Of a DNA stretch of 64,000 nt, positions 23,345 to 31,763 are shown one piece after another; positions within the stretch are counted from its first letter, which is position 1, and every line of letters starts with the position of its first letter. The DNA is from Seribacter sp963934295 (GTDB taxonomy: Bacteria > Verrucomicrobiota > Verrucomicrobiia > Opitutales > Seribacteraceae), in the NCBI GenBank assembly GCA_963934295.1, contig CAWVXY010000011.1, positions 1 through 64,000 on the forward strand, in the 5' to 3' direction. Below the pieces are notes generated by a model. The model had not been told where the DNA came from. It saw only the letters and a program-made list of their open reading frames with translations, and made no database searches. The translations under genes and the position numbers were made by a program.

Positions 23345-25165
23345 ATGAATACCTTAGCAGCTACTATGGATATTGGTTTTCACCCCGCATTTGCTCTAAT
23401 CCTTGGCGGATTAGTCGCTGCCGTGTTGCGTGGTCGTTATGCATCCATGGCTTTGGTAATTGCACCCATACTTGGTTTTTGGCAGGTTTACGCACTGGAT
23501 ATCGGAAGCCTGTCGAGTATGACGCTTTTTGGTTACGATATCATTGGGGTGGAGGTTGATAAACAGGCCAAAGTTTTTGGTTACCTTTTTCACTTGGCTG
23601 CCTTGGTTGCAGGAATTTATTCTTTTCATGTCAGGGATCCCTGGCAAATTTCGATGGCCTTATTTTACGCTGCTTCTGCAGTCGGGGTTGCCTTTGCCGG
23701 GGATATGATTTCCCTATTTCTTTGGTGGGAAGGTTTGGCGATTACTTCGGTCTTTCAAATTTGGGGAAGGAAAACCAAAGAAGCGGAAGAATCTGGATTT
23801 CGCTATTTATTTTTTCATGTTTCTTCGGGCTTACTTTTACTCGCAGGTATTCTTTTTCGTTACCATGGTGAAGGACCGTCCGCTTTTCTCCTTGAACCCT
23901 TAACGGAATCCTTAGAGGCAGGCGATCTGGGTTCATGGTTAATATTGTTAGCCATAGGCATAAAAGCAGCTTTCCCGGGTTTACATACTTGGCTGAAGGA
24001 TGGATATTCTGAAGCCACCCCAACGGGCCCGGTTTGGCTTTGTGCGTTTACCACGAAGTGTGCTGTTTGTATGTTGGTTCGCCTTTTTCCAGGTGCTGAT
24101 ATTTTGATTACTATTGGGGGTGTTATGGCTATGTTCCCGATTTTCTACGCGGTGATTGAAAATGATCTCCGTCGCGTACTTTGTTACAGTAAGATTAATC
24201 AGATTGGATTTATGGTTGTAGGAATTGGGATAGGCACGGAACTCGCCATTGATGGTGCGATTGCACATGCTTTTACCCATGTTCTTTACAAAGGATTATT
24301 GTTTATGAGTATGGGGGCGGTTCTTTTTCGAACGGGTGAGATCCGGGGGTCTCATTTAGGTGGTTTGTACAAGTCTATGCCATGGACCACTGGTTTCTGT
24401 ATTGTGGGGGCCGCATCCATCTCTGCATTCCCGTTATTCAGTGGTTTTATCAGTAAATCAATTATTATTACTGAAACGGCCCGAAATGGACATATGTTGA
24501 TTTGGTTGTGCTTACTCTTTGCTTCTGCCGGGGTGTTTCATCATGCGGGGATCAAAATTCCATTTTTTGCCTTCTTTGCTCATGATTCCGGAAAGCGTCC
24601 AAAGGAAGCTCCTTTAAATATGCTTATTGCAATGGGGATTTCATCATTCATGTGTATCTTCTTGGGCTGTAACCCCCAATGGTTGTATGAAATGTTGCCC
24701 TATGGAGCAGCAGGATACCACCCTTATGACGCGACCCATGTCATTACGCAGATAGAGATCCTTCTTTTTTCAGCCCTTGCGTTTACTCTGCTGAATTTGT
24801 GGGGTAAATATCCTCCTGAATTACCATCTGTTAATCTCGATATTGATTGGATTTATCGAAAAATGGGCCGTTCTTTTCTTCGATATATGGATCTCTTTTG
24901 GAATAGCCTGAATAAAAAAACACATTCTTTAGTGGTGGTGGATTTCATTTCCAAAGTGGGGTCCTTTACCAAGGCAGGGCAAGTCCATGTTATGACATTT
25001 TTCTCCGAACAGTTTCATAATCTTGGCCTTGTATCATCTCCAAATGTAAATACGGCTAAAAATAAAATGGAGAAGCGTGCAAGCTTAGGTTTACATCCGA
25101 TTGGATTAACTGCAGTTATTGCTCTTTTATTTGTGGGTGCCTTTCTGTTTATTGCTGCTTCTTAA
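23345..25165 (+). CDS. Third MrpD/NuoL-type antiporter subunit
   Basis: The 606-residue membrane protein is the third antiporter-like subunit, with about 15 helices. The helix-5 Glu (LFLWWEGLAITSVF) and helix-7 Lys (AIGIKAAFPGLHTWLKDGYSEATPTG) are both present, as is a later Lys/His-rich helix (FTHVLYKGLLFMSMG). A C-terminal part (about 500-606) with an amphipathic stretch and a final helix (GLTAVIALLFVGAFLF) recalls the lateral helix end of NuoL/MrpA-type subunits, though this is inference. It is the last gene of the operon; a weak inverted repeat follows the stop. Confidence 0.88.
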   Translation: MNTLAATMDIGFHPAFALILGGLVAAVLRGRYASMALVIAPILGFWQVYALDIGSLSSMTLFGYDIIGVEVDKQAKVFGYLFHLAALVAGIYSFHVRDPWQISMALFYAASAVGVAFAGDMISLFLWWEGLAITSVFQIWGRKTKEAEESGFRYLFFHVSSGLLLLAGILFRYHGEGPSAFLLEPLTESLEAGDLGSWLILLAIGIKAAFPGLHTWLKDGYSEATPTGPVWLCAFTTKCAVCMLVRLFPGADILITIGGVMAMFPIFYAVIENDLRRVLCYSKINQIGFMVVGIGIGTELAIDGAIAHAFTHVLYKGLLFMSMGAVLFRTGEIRGSHLGGLYKSMPWTTGFCIVGAASISAFPLFSGFISKSIIITETARNGHMLIWLCLLFASAGVFHHAGIKIPFFAFFAHDSGKRPKEAPLNMLIAMGISSFMCIFLGCNPQWLYEMLPYGAAGYHPYDATHVITQIEILLFSALAFTLLNLWGKYPPELPSVNLDIDWIYRKMGRSFLRYMDLFWNSLNKKTHSLVVVDFISKVGSFTKAGQVHVMTFFSEQFHNLGLVSSPNVNTAKNKMEKRASLGLHPIGLTAVIALLFVGAFLFIAAS

Positions 25166-25180
25166 TTTTATAAAAATTTA

Positions 25181-25200
25181 GTCTTTTAAAGTATTTAAGA
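25181..25200. terminator. Weak inverted repeat between convergent genes
   Basis: GTCTT at 25181-25185 pairs with AAGAC at 25197-25201, and AAA with TTT inside, leaving a 3-base loop and a small bulge. It lies after the Mrp operon stop and against the end of the convergent glycosyltransferase gene. Low GC and no clean T-run make it a tentative shared terminator. Confidence 0.25.
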
Positions 25201-26010
25201 CCTTAAGCTGATAAGTTTATAAAACTTAGTTTTCCTCAGTATAAACAAAATATTGATTTTGTTGAAAAGAAAATTAAGAAATCGAGAACCAGAGAGATAA
25301 AGACGGGTAGTAGTTGTTCTTAGGAATCTTGCTGATAATTTACGTTGGTAATTATTAATAAATCTTTGTTTTGATTCGAAATAATTTTCATTTTTATTCC
25401 CAGAGCTTAAATGTAATATATGAAAATCTATCACATAACAAGAAAAGCCTCGAAAGATTGCTTGTTGGCAAATATCAGTGCCATAAAAATGAAACCCTTG
25501 CATATCATTTGAGAAAGCCAAAAGGGAAGAGGATTTTAAAACGAGAAAATTTTCGTCTAAAGAATTAACAACTGCAGGAAAGGTTCCAAATGAAAGATTT
25601 TTGTTATTTGGATCTGAGATTCGGATAAATTTTTCTCCTAGATCAAAATTACCACCAGCATTTCCTAGAATCCCCCAGTGAGGATCTTTATTTTCCATTT
25701 CTGTGATGCGTTTTTTTAGTATTTCAATCCCATCAAAATTCAATCGAATATCCTGATGTGCCAAAATGATATATCTTCCTTTGGCAATATGAATGGCCTT
25801 GTTTAAGCCAGTAAATCCATCGTGCAGATTATTTTCTTTATTATTTAGGTAGCAAAACTCAGTATTTTTATTGGTGAAACCTGCGGTATCACAGGATTCT
25901 AGGAATTCGTTATATTGAATTGAATCATTTACCAATGTGAAAATTGAAAAATCGAAATCATATTTTTTTGAGTTAATTGAGGATGAGATGTCAATTGGGT
26001 TTATTTTCAT
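25195..26010 (-). CDS. Glycosyltransferase-like protein (GT-A, family 2-like)
   Basis: The 271-residue product looks like a compact GT-A glycosyltransferase. An N-terminal strand-helix unit (DFSIFTLVNDSIQYNEFLESC), the segment GLNKAIHIAKGRYIILAHQDIRLN (about residues 68-91) and a following GILGNAGG stretch match the donor-site part of family-2-like transferases; the usual Asp-x-Asp is here QDIR. There is no signal peptide; the C-terminus is basic and hydrophobic and could lie on the membrane. The gene stands alone on the minus strand, far from the polysaccharide locus, between the Mrp operon and a divergent lytic transglycosylase. It is strikingly AT-rich. Donor and acceptor are unknown. Confidence 0.65.
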   Translation of the reverse strand: MKINPIDISSSINSKKYDFDFSIFTLVNDSIQYNEFLESCDTAGFTNKNTEFCYLNNKENNLHDGFTGLNKAIHIAKGRYIILAHQDIRLNFDGIEILKKRITEMENKDPHWGILGNAGGNFDLGEKFIRISDPNNKNLSFGTFPAVVNSLDENFLVLKSSSLLAFSNDMQGFHFYGTDICQQAIFRGFSCYVIDFHILHLSSGNKNENYFESKQRFINNYQRKLSARFLRTTTTRLYLSGSRFLNFLFNKINILFILRKTKFYKLISLRS

Positions 26011-26091
26011 TATTCGTTGAATGCGAAGTTTAAAAACTACTATATTCTAAAATGCTTGATATAAGATATTTGCAAGGTTTAAGCTTATACA

Positions 26092-26616
26092 GTGCTGAAT
26101 TTGAAAATTCCAATTTTATTTATTACAAGTGTTTTAAGCTTAGTGCTTCTTTTAGGATGTAAATATCTCGATCGGAATGCCAATTTTATTTCCGATGAAA
26201 AGGTTTGGGGAAAAGTTAGTGCGAAAGCACCTGCGAGTGGATTAGATCCTACTTTTGTATATGCGATTTGCCATGCCGAGAGCAGTTTGAATGCAAATGC
26301 AGAATCCTCTGTGGCCAGGGGGATGATGCAATTAACCGAGGCGGCATGGCAGGATGTTACCAAACTCCATTATCGACAGGCTTTTGAATGGGAGACCAAT
26401 GTGGAAGTGGGTATTCTTTATCTGGAAAGATTAAAGGGAATGTTAGAAAGCGTGGATTTATTTTCCTACCCAAGGCTGGCTGCCAGTTATCGATATGGTT
26501 TTGGTGCGTTAAGAAAGGAAAAATTTATGGTCAGTCGTATGAAAACTCCAATCAATCGAATTTATCGAAAGTTATTTGCTGGTGACATGGCTCCGGTTTC
26601 CCCTCCTTCGAATTAA
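26092..26616 (+). CDS. Lipoprotein lytic transglycosylase (SLT domain)
   Basis: This protein is predicted to cut peptidoglycan glycan strands, leaving 1,6-anhydro ends. The 174-residue product starts with GTG at 26092; its N-terminus is a lipoprotein signal with lipobox LLLGC (Cys near residue 22), so it is anchored to a membrane on the periplasmic side. The SLT core follows with the catalytic Glu63 in ICHAESSL, the ARGMMQLTEAAW motif, NVEVGILYLERL and AASYRYG, all as in Slt70/MltC-like enzymes. It is a minimal enzyme with no LysM or other binding domain. A Xer recombinase gene starts directly after its stop. Confidence 0.9.
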   Translation: MLNLKIPILFITSVLSLVLLLGCKYLDRNANFISDEKVWGKVSAKAPASGLDPTFVYAICHAESSLNANAESSVARGMMQLTEAAWQDVTKLHYRQAFEWETNVEVGILYLERLKGMLESVDLFSYPRLAASYRYGFGALRKEKFMVSRMKTPINRIYRKLFAGDMAPVSPPSN

Positions 26617-27582
26617 ATGGGGGCAAAGAGCAAAGTAAAACGAAGAGAGAAAGGGGAAGCCCGCACGGAACCACCAGCTCAATTTGAAAGGGAATTAAGT
26701 GATTTTTTAGCTTGGGTTCAACTGGAGAAAGGATTGTCCAAAAATACGGTTGCTTCCTATGAGAATGATTTGGTTCAGTGTGCTCTTCATTTAAAAGGGC
26801 AGGGGGTTGCTTCTTGGGGCGAAGTTGAATTGGTTCATCTTTCAAGCTGGCTGGGTTCTTTAACCGATGAGGAATATGCGGTGGCGAGTCTTTCGAGGAA
26901 ATTATCTGCGGTTCGAATGCTTGCAAAATTTCTTGTGGGGGAAGGATTTTTAAAAGAGGATTTTACTGAGTTACTGTCTAACCCAAAAAAAAGAAGACAT
27001 CTGCCAGATTGTTTGACCATTGATGAAATGGAACGTTTTTTATCCGCTCCAGATTTAAGCAAACCGCTGGGTAAACGGGATCGTGCATTGTTTGAATTGA
27101 TGTACGGCAGTGGACTTCGTGTTTCCGAAATTTGCTCCTTACCTATGACTGCAGTTGATTGTGAGGAAGGGTATGCCCGAATATTTGGAAAGGGTTCAAA
27201 GGAAAGAATTGTTCCAGTTGGCCGGCATGCGGTTCATGCAATCCGTAATTATTTGCATGGTGGGCGTCCACAATTAGTCAAAGATGGAACAGGTGGAGAG
27301 TTATTTTTAAGTATGCGTGGAAAAGCAATATCTCGAAAGATGGTATGGGTCTTGGTTAAGGATTACGCACGAAAAGCTGGAATTGAGAAAAATTTAAGCC
27401 CTCATGGATTAAGGCATTCCTTTGCCACTCATTTATTAATGGGAGGGGCGGATATTCGGGCGGTTCAGGAAATGCTCGGGCATGCGGATATTGGAACAAC
27501 TCAGGTTTATACCCAGGTGGAAGTAGAAAGATTGCTCGATGAGCATGCAAATTTTCACCCCATGGCACAGAAAACAGTATAA
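26617..27582 (+). CDS. Tyrosine recombinase XerC/XerD family
   Basis: Xer recombinases resolve chromosome dimers at dif sites. The 321-residue protein has the SAM-like N-terminal DNA-binding domain (about 20-110) and the catalytic domain with all key residues: Arg168 in SGLRVSEI, His263 and Arg266 in HGLRHSFATH, His289 in GHADIGTTQVY and nucleophile Tyr298; a Lys in GKGSKERIVPV lies near 193. The short basic N-terminal extension (KSKVKRREKGEAR) is slightly unusual. Context is chromosomal, with no att sites or phage genes, which argues for a housekeeping Xer rather than an integrase. Sequence alone does not say XerC or XerD. It starts at the first base after the SLT gene. Confidence 0.9.
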   Translation: MGAKSKVKRREKGEARTEPPAQFERELSDFLAWVQLEKGLSKNTVASYENDLVQCALHLKGQGVASWGEVELVHLSSWLGSLTDEEYAVASLSRKLSAVRMLAKFLVGEGFLKEDFTELLSNPKKRRHLPDCLTIDEMERFLSAPDLSKPLGKRDRALFELMYGSGLRVSEICSLPMTAVDCEEGYARIFGKGSKERIVPVGRHAVHAIRNYLHGGRPQLVKDGTGGELFLSMRGKAISRKMVWVLVKDYARKAGIEKNLSPHGLRHSFATHLLMGGADIRAVQEMLGHADIGTTQVYTQVEVERLLDEHANFHPMAQKTV

Positions 27583-27658
27583 AAAAATTCAAAGTTTTTT
27601 TCCACGTGCGCAAAATAAGGTTGCCTGTCGAGGCTAGGCATCTTCTTTAGAATGGGTT

Positions 27659-27904
27659 GTGAAGGTAACTGTATTTGTTTCCCCCAAGGCCACGGTCTTG
27701 GATCCCCAAGGCGCAGCGGTCGAGCAAGCAATAAAAAGCTTAGGCCATCAATCGGTGGGGGGCGTCCGCGTGGGCAAGACCATCACCTTTGAGATGGAGG
27801 GCGAAGATTCGCCTGAAACCCGCACTCAAATTGATCGTTTATGCGATGGATTATTGAGTAATCCTGTGATTGAGGATTATCGATTCGAGATTGAAGCGGG
27901 GTGA
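27659..27904 (+). CDS. purS: Phosphoribosylformylglycinamidine synthase subunit PurS
   Basis: PurS is the small subunit that links PurQ and PurL in the three-part FGAM synthase (purine step 4). The 81-residue product starts with GTG at 27659 and has the family pattern: VTVFVSPKATVLDPQGAAVEQAIKSLG, then VGKTITFEME and a final NPVIEDYRFE. The length is normal. It is the first gene of a purine operon: its last 4 bases overlap the FAH-family gene, and purQ, purL and purF follow. Its presence shows that this organism uses the small-PurL/PurS/PurQ system and not the long fused PurL. Confidence 0.9.
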   Translation: MKVTVFVSPKATVLDPQGAAVEQAIKSLGHQSVGGVRVGKTITFEMEGEDSPETRTQIDRLCDGLLSNPVIEDYRFEIEAG

Positions 27905-28737
27905 GAATCTTTCGATATCTGGACAAAGCCGGGTCCATGGGCTTTGGTCGGTTTGATGAGCAGGGGCAAATGTTTTTAATTCTTAAAAAAGACAATGGTG
28001 ATTTTGAGGCAACGAAAGAAAGGATTACACCCTTTCGCTTTTTGACTCCAATTGATTTTCGCTGCATTTATGGAGTCGGGCTTAATTACAAAGCCCACGC
28101 AAAGGAAACGGGAAAAGATGCACCGAAATACCCAATGATTTTTATGAAAGCTCCCACATCTACGCAAAGTGCAGGAGATCCTATTGTGATTCCACGTTTT
28201 TTACGAAGCGACAAAGTTGATTATGAGGGTGAATTGGGCGTGGTGATTGGAAAGCCATGCAAAAATGTTAAACCCGAGGATGCCCTTTCTTATGTTCTGG
28301 GTTATACTTGCGGGAATGATGTAAGTGCTCGGGATTGGCAAAAAGAAAAAGGGGGTGGTCAGTTTTGCCGGGGAAAAGGTTTTGATACATTTTGTCCGGT
28401 TGGACCGTGCCTTACCACAGCAGATGAGATTCCTGATCCGTCTAAGCTCATGCTACGAACTTTTGTTAATGAGGAAAAGATGCAGGAGTCCTCAACCGGG
28501 GATATGATCTTTGATGTCCCCACATTAATTTCATTCCTGAGTGGAAGTACTACTTTATTACCTGGTACCTTGATTCTTACCGGTACGCCATCTGGGGTGG
28601 GGGAAGCGAGGGATCCTAGGAGATTTCTGGTGCCGGGCGATGAAGTAACGGTGGAAATTGAAGGTATTGGTATGTTGACCAATCCGGTAGTGGAAGAAAT
28701 TTTTGATGACGAAGAACCTGCAAGTTCAACCCAATAA
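27901..28737 (+). CDS. Fumarylacetoacetate hydrolase family protein
   Basis: FAH-family enzymes act on acidic keto/enol substrates (hydrolysis, decarboxylation or isomerisation) with a divalent metal. The 278-residue protein starts with GTG at 27901, has a small N-terminal domain (1-65) and the FAH core from about 68: GVGLNYKAHAKETG, then the metal site residues in VDYEGELGVVIG and GNDVSARDWQ, and later TGTPSGVG. The substrate is unknown; many bacterial members are oxaloacetate tautomerases or decarboxylases or act in aromatic degradation. It lies inside the purine operon, overlapping purS by 4 bases and ending 18 bases before purQ, which has no obvious metabolic reason. Confidence 0.88.
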   Translation: MRIFRYLDKAGSMGFGRFDEQGQMFLILKKDNGDFEATKERITPFRFLTPIDFRCIYGVGLNYKAHAKETGKDAPKYPMIFMKAPTSTQSAGDPIVIPRFLRSDKVDYEGELGVVIGKPCKNVKPEDALSYVLGYTCGNDVSARDWQKEKGGGQFCRGKGFDTFCPVGPCLTTADEIPDPSKLMLRTFVNEEKMQESSTGDMIFDVPTLISFLSGSTTLLPGTLILTGTPSGVGEARDPRRFLVPGDEVTVEIEGIGMLTNPVVEEIFDDEEPASSTQ

Positions 28738-28755
28738 TCATTTAGTAGCGTTTTT

Positions 28756-29445
28756 ATGAAAGTAGCAATTTTACAATTTCCCGGTTCCAATTGTGATTGG
28801 GATGCGGAACATGCAATCAATGATGTTTTGGGCATTCCGGCTTCACGGATATGGCACAAAGCCGCATTGCCTTCGGAAACTGAAGCGGTGGTCGTGCCGG
28901 GTGGTTTTTCCTTTGGGGATTATCTTCGTTGTGGTGCGATCGCCCGGTTTTCTCCGATTATGGATGACTTAAAATCTTTTGCCAGTAAGGGTGGGCAAGT
29001 TCTGGGCATTTGCAATGGTTTTCAGATTCTCTGCGAAGCGGGATTGCTTCCCGGTGCTTTAATCCGAAATGATTGTCTGGAATTTCGCTGTATTAATCAG
29101 AAGGTTGCCATTGAAAAGTCCAACGATCGATTTAATCCAGAAAAGTGTGGAGAGCAATTATCCCTGCCTATTGCACATGGCGAAGGAAATTATCGATTAA
29201 AGGAAGATGCACTTGAGAAATTGGAATCCAATGGACAAGTCCTTCTCCGTTATATTGGAAATCCAAACGGATCCATTAATAATATCGCTGGGATTCGAAA
29301 TGAAGAGGGTAATGTTTATGGCATGATGCCGCATCCGGAAAGAGCGGTTGAATCGCACCATCCCAGTCGGGATGGATTACCTATTTTAAAAGCTTTTCTT
29401 GAACCCATTCTTACCCGTTCTTCCGTGGAAATATCCGCATCATGA
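28756..29445 (+). CDS. purQ: Phosphoribosylformylglycinamidine synthase subunit PurQ (glutaminase)
   Basis: PurQ frees ammonia from glutamine for FGAM synthase. The 229-residue protein has the class-I glutamine amidotransferase triad: nucleophile Cys86 in GICNGFQIL, and His and Glu in MMPHPERAVE near the end. The start KVAILQFPGSNCDWD, the oxyanion segment VVPGGFSFGDYLR and the IAHGEGNY motif are all typical. It overlaps purL by 4 bases (ATGA). Confidence 0.96.
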   Translation: MKVAILQFPGSNCDWDAEHAINDVLGIPASRIWHKAALPSETEAVVVPGGFSFGDYLRCGAIARFSPIMDDLKSFASKGGQVLGICNGFQILCEAGLLPGALIRNDCLEFRCINQKVAIEKSNDRFNPEKCGEQLSLPIAHGEGNYRLKEDALEKLESNGQVLLRYIGNPNGSINNIAGIRNEEGNVYGMMPHPERAVESHHPSRDGLPILKAFLEPILTRSSVEISAS

Positions 29446-31757
29446 CCCAGAATACTGCCACTCCATTGCCTCCGAATCCTGATCCATGCCTGAATGTCGA
29501 GATTACTCCGGAATTGGTTGCTCAACACGGCTTGCTTCCCGAAGAGTACGAACAAGTTTTGGAAATTTTGGGCCGTGTTCCTAATTTAACAGAGTTGGGC
29601 ATTTTTTCGGTCATGTGGTCGGAGCATTGTGCATATAAAAATACCCGTAAATTACTCAGGCTTTTCCCAACGGAAAAACAAGATAAAGGTTCAGTTGGTC
29701 AGGTATTAGTTAAGGCGGGTGAGGAAAATGCCGGTGTTATTGATGTGGGAGAAGGTTGGGGGGTAGCTTTCAAAATTGAATCACATAATCATCCCAGTGC
29801 TATTGAGCCTTTTGAGGGAGCTGCGACTGGGGTGGGTGGAATTGTTCGGGATATTTTTACTATGGGGGCCCGTCCAGTCCTTTTAACGAACTCCCTACGT
29901 TTTGGATCCTTGGAGTCCGCACATGTGAAAAGACTTTTTAGGGGTGTGGTTAGCGGAATTTCAAATTATGGAAATTGCTTAGGTATTCCCAATATGGGTG
30001 GTGATGTTTACTTTGATGATTGTTACGAAGGTAACCCTTTGGTTAATGCCCTATGTGCAGGAATTCTTAAACACGAGGATATTCATCGTGGTGCAGCCAC
30101 TGGCGTGGGTAACCCAGTTTTTTATGTTGGTCCCGGTACCGGTCGAGACGGATTAGGCGGTGCCAGCTTTGCATCTCGTGAATTGACTGAGGAGAGTGCG
30201 GCGGATCGCCCTGCAGTTCAGAAGGGGGATCCATTCATGGAAAAACTGTTACTTGAAGCGTGTCTTGAAATGATGGCGATTCCAGGATTAGTTGTGGGGA
30301 TTCAGGATATGGGAGCAGCGGGTTTGACCTGTTCGACCTGTGAGACGGCTTCCCGTGGTGGTTTAGGAATTGAGATTGATCTTGATCTGGTTCCTCAACG
30401 TGAAACGGGTATGAATTCCTATGAAATTATGCTTTCCGAAAGTCAGGAAAGAATGCTCGTTATTGTTAAAAAGGGCAGGGAGCATGAGATTAAGGAAGTA
30501 TTTGAAAAATGGGACCTGCATGCGGCTCATATTGGAGAAGTTAAAGAGGGTGACCGTATGGTCGTTCGGCATAAAGGGGTAGTGGTGGCTAATTTGCCTG
30601 CCAAATCCCTTACGGATGAAGCTCCCATTTATGACCAACCAGCCAGTGAACCCGCACATATTCAAGCAGCTCGAGAATGGAGTGTAAATTCCGTACCCGA
30701 ACTTGCTGCTGAATCTGTAGAATCTTCTTTAGGGAAACTTTTAGCTCATCCAACCATTGCCTCGAAGAGGTGGGTTTGGCAACAGTATGACCATATGGTA
30801 ATGTCTGGTTGTACCGTTGAGCCTGGAAGCGATGCGGGTGTGGTTCATTTAAGTATTGCTGGGATTGATAAAAGATTGGCTATTTCCAACGACTGCAATA
30901 ATCGCTTTTGCTATCTGGATCCTTACCAGGGTGCACAGATTGCATTTGCTGAGTGTATGCGAAATTTAGCGTGTTCGGGAGCCCGTGCTCTGGCGGTGAC
31001 AGATAATTTAAACTTTGCCAATCCAAACAAGCCCGAAGCTTATCATATGCTTAAGGAGTGTGTAAAAGGATTGGCAGATGCCTGTACTTTTTTCGATGTC
31101 CCCGTTGTCGGTGGAAATGTGAGTTTGTACAATGAGCATGGCGATGGCGCGATTGATCCAACTCCCGTTATCTCCATGGTCGGTCTGATTGAGAAGGCGG
31201 ATCAGGTGACCCGGAGTTTTATTGCAGATGCGGGGCAATCCATTGTGTTAATTGGCGATTTGCCAAATGAATTGGGAGGCAGTTATTTCTTACAAACTGA
31301 ATTTGGTAAGAAAGAAGGTACTTGTCCCGGTGTCAATTTAGCGGAAGAGAAAAAGGTTCAAGACTTTCTCATCAAAACTATTGATTCTGGGCATATTAAT
31401 GCAGCCCATGATATTTCGGAAGGTGGTCTATTGGTTGCGATTACTGAAATGTTGTTTGAAAATCCTGAACTTGGGGCTGATTTATCGATTGATTCATTGG
31501 GTGAATCAAATCGTTTGGATGCCTTACTTTTTGGGGAAAGCCAGGGTCGTGTTTTACTATCTGTTTCCAATGAAAATTTGGATAAGGTTTTAGAGTCTGC
31601 TATAAATGATGGTTTGCCGGTTATGAAGTTAGGGACTTCTACGGATTCGGGTCGATTGAAACTTTCGGTTGCCGGAAATGAAATCCTTGATTCCGAGGTC
31701 AATAAGTTGCATAAGATTTGGAGTGAATCCATACCCGAAAAAATGAATCATAGCTAA
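29442..31757 (+). CDS. purL: Phosphoribosylformylglycinamidine synthase subunit PurL
   Basis: PurL is the large ATP-dependent synthetase subunit that converts FGAR to FGAM. The 771-residue length fits the small PurL class that works with PurS and PurQ. Clear signatures are FSVMWSEHCAYKNT near residue 55, VAFKIESHNHPSAIEPFEGAATGVGGI near 105, and the repeated half near residue 440 (TVEPGSDAGVVHL) with VVGGNVSLYNE in the second domain. N-terminal residues 1-20 are a Pro-rich extension. The next gene is purF, 6 bases on. Confidence 0.96.
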   Translation: MTQNTATPLPPNPDPCLNVEITPELVAQHGLLPEEYEQVLEILGRVPNLTELGIFSVMWSEHCAYKNTRKLLRLFPTEKQDKGSVGQVLVKAGEENAGVIDVGEGWGVAFKIESHNHPSAIEPFEGAATGVGGIVRDIFTMGARPVLLTNSLRFGSLESAHVKRLFRGVVSGISNYGNCLGIPNMGGDVYFDDCYEGNPLVNALCAGILKHEDIHRGAATGVGNPVFYVGPGTGRDGLGGASFASRELTEESAADRPAVQKGDPFMEKLLLEACLEMMAIPGLVVGIQDMGAAGLTCSTCETASRGGLGIEIDLDLVPQRETGMNSYEIMLSESQERMLVIVKKGREHEIKEVFEKWDLHAAHIGEVKEGDRMVVRHKGVVVANLPAKSLTDEAPIYDQPASEPAHIQAAREWSVNSVPELAAESVESSLGKLLAHPTIASKRWVWQQYDHMVMSGCTVEPGSDAGVVHLSIAGIDKRLAISNDCNNRFCYLDPYQGAQIAFAECMRNLACSGARALAVTDNLNFANPNKPEAYHMLKECVKGLADACTFFDVPVVGGNVSLYNEHGDGAIDPTPVISMVGLIEKADQVTRSFIADAGQSIVLIGDLPNELGGSYFLQTEFGKKEGTCPGVNLAEEKKVQDFLIKTIDSGHINAAHDISEGGLLVAITEMLFENPELGADLSIDSLGESNRLDALLFGESQGRVLLSVSNENLDKVLESAINDGLPVMKLGTSTDSGRLKLSVAGNEILDSEVNKLHKIWSESIPEKMNHS

Positions 31758-31763
31758 ACCAAG

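Noticed and set aside
26617..27582. Integrase of a mobile element
   Set aside because: All Xer residues are present, the flanks are housekeeping genes, and there are no direct repeats, att sites or phage genes.
28359..28859. Minus-strand frame of 166 codons overlapping FAH and purQ
   Set aside because: It lies fully across two well-supported genes and shows no family features.
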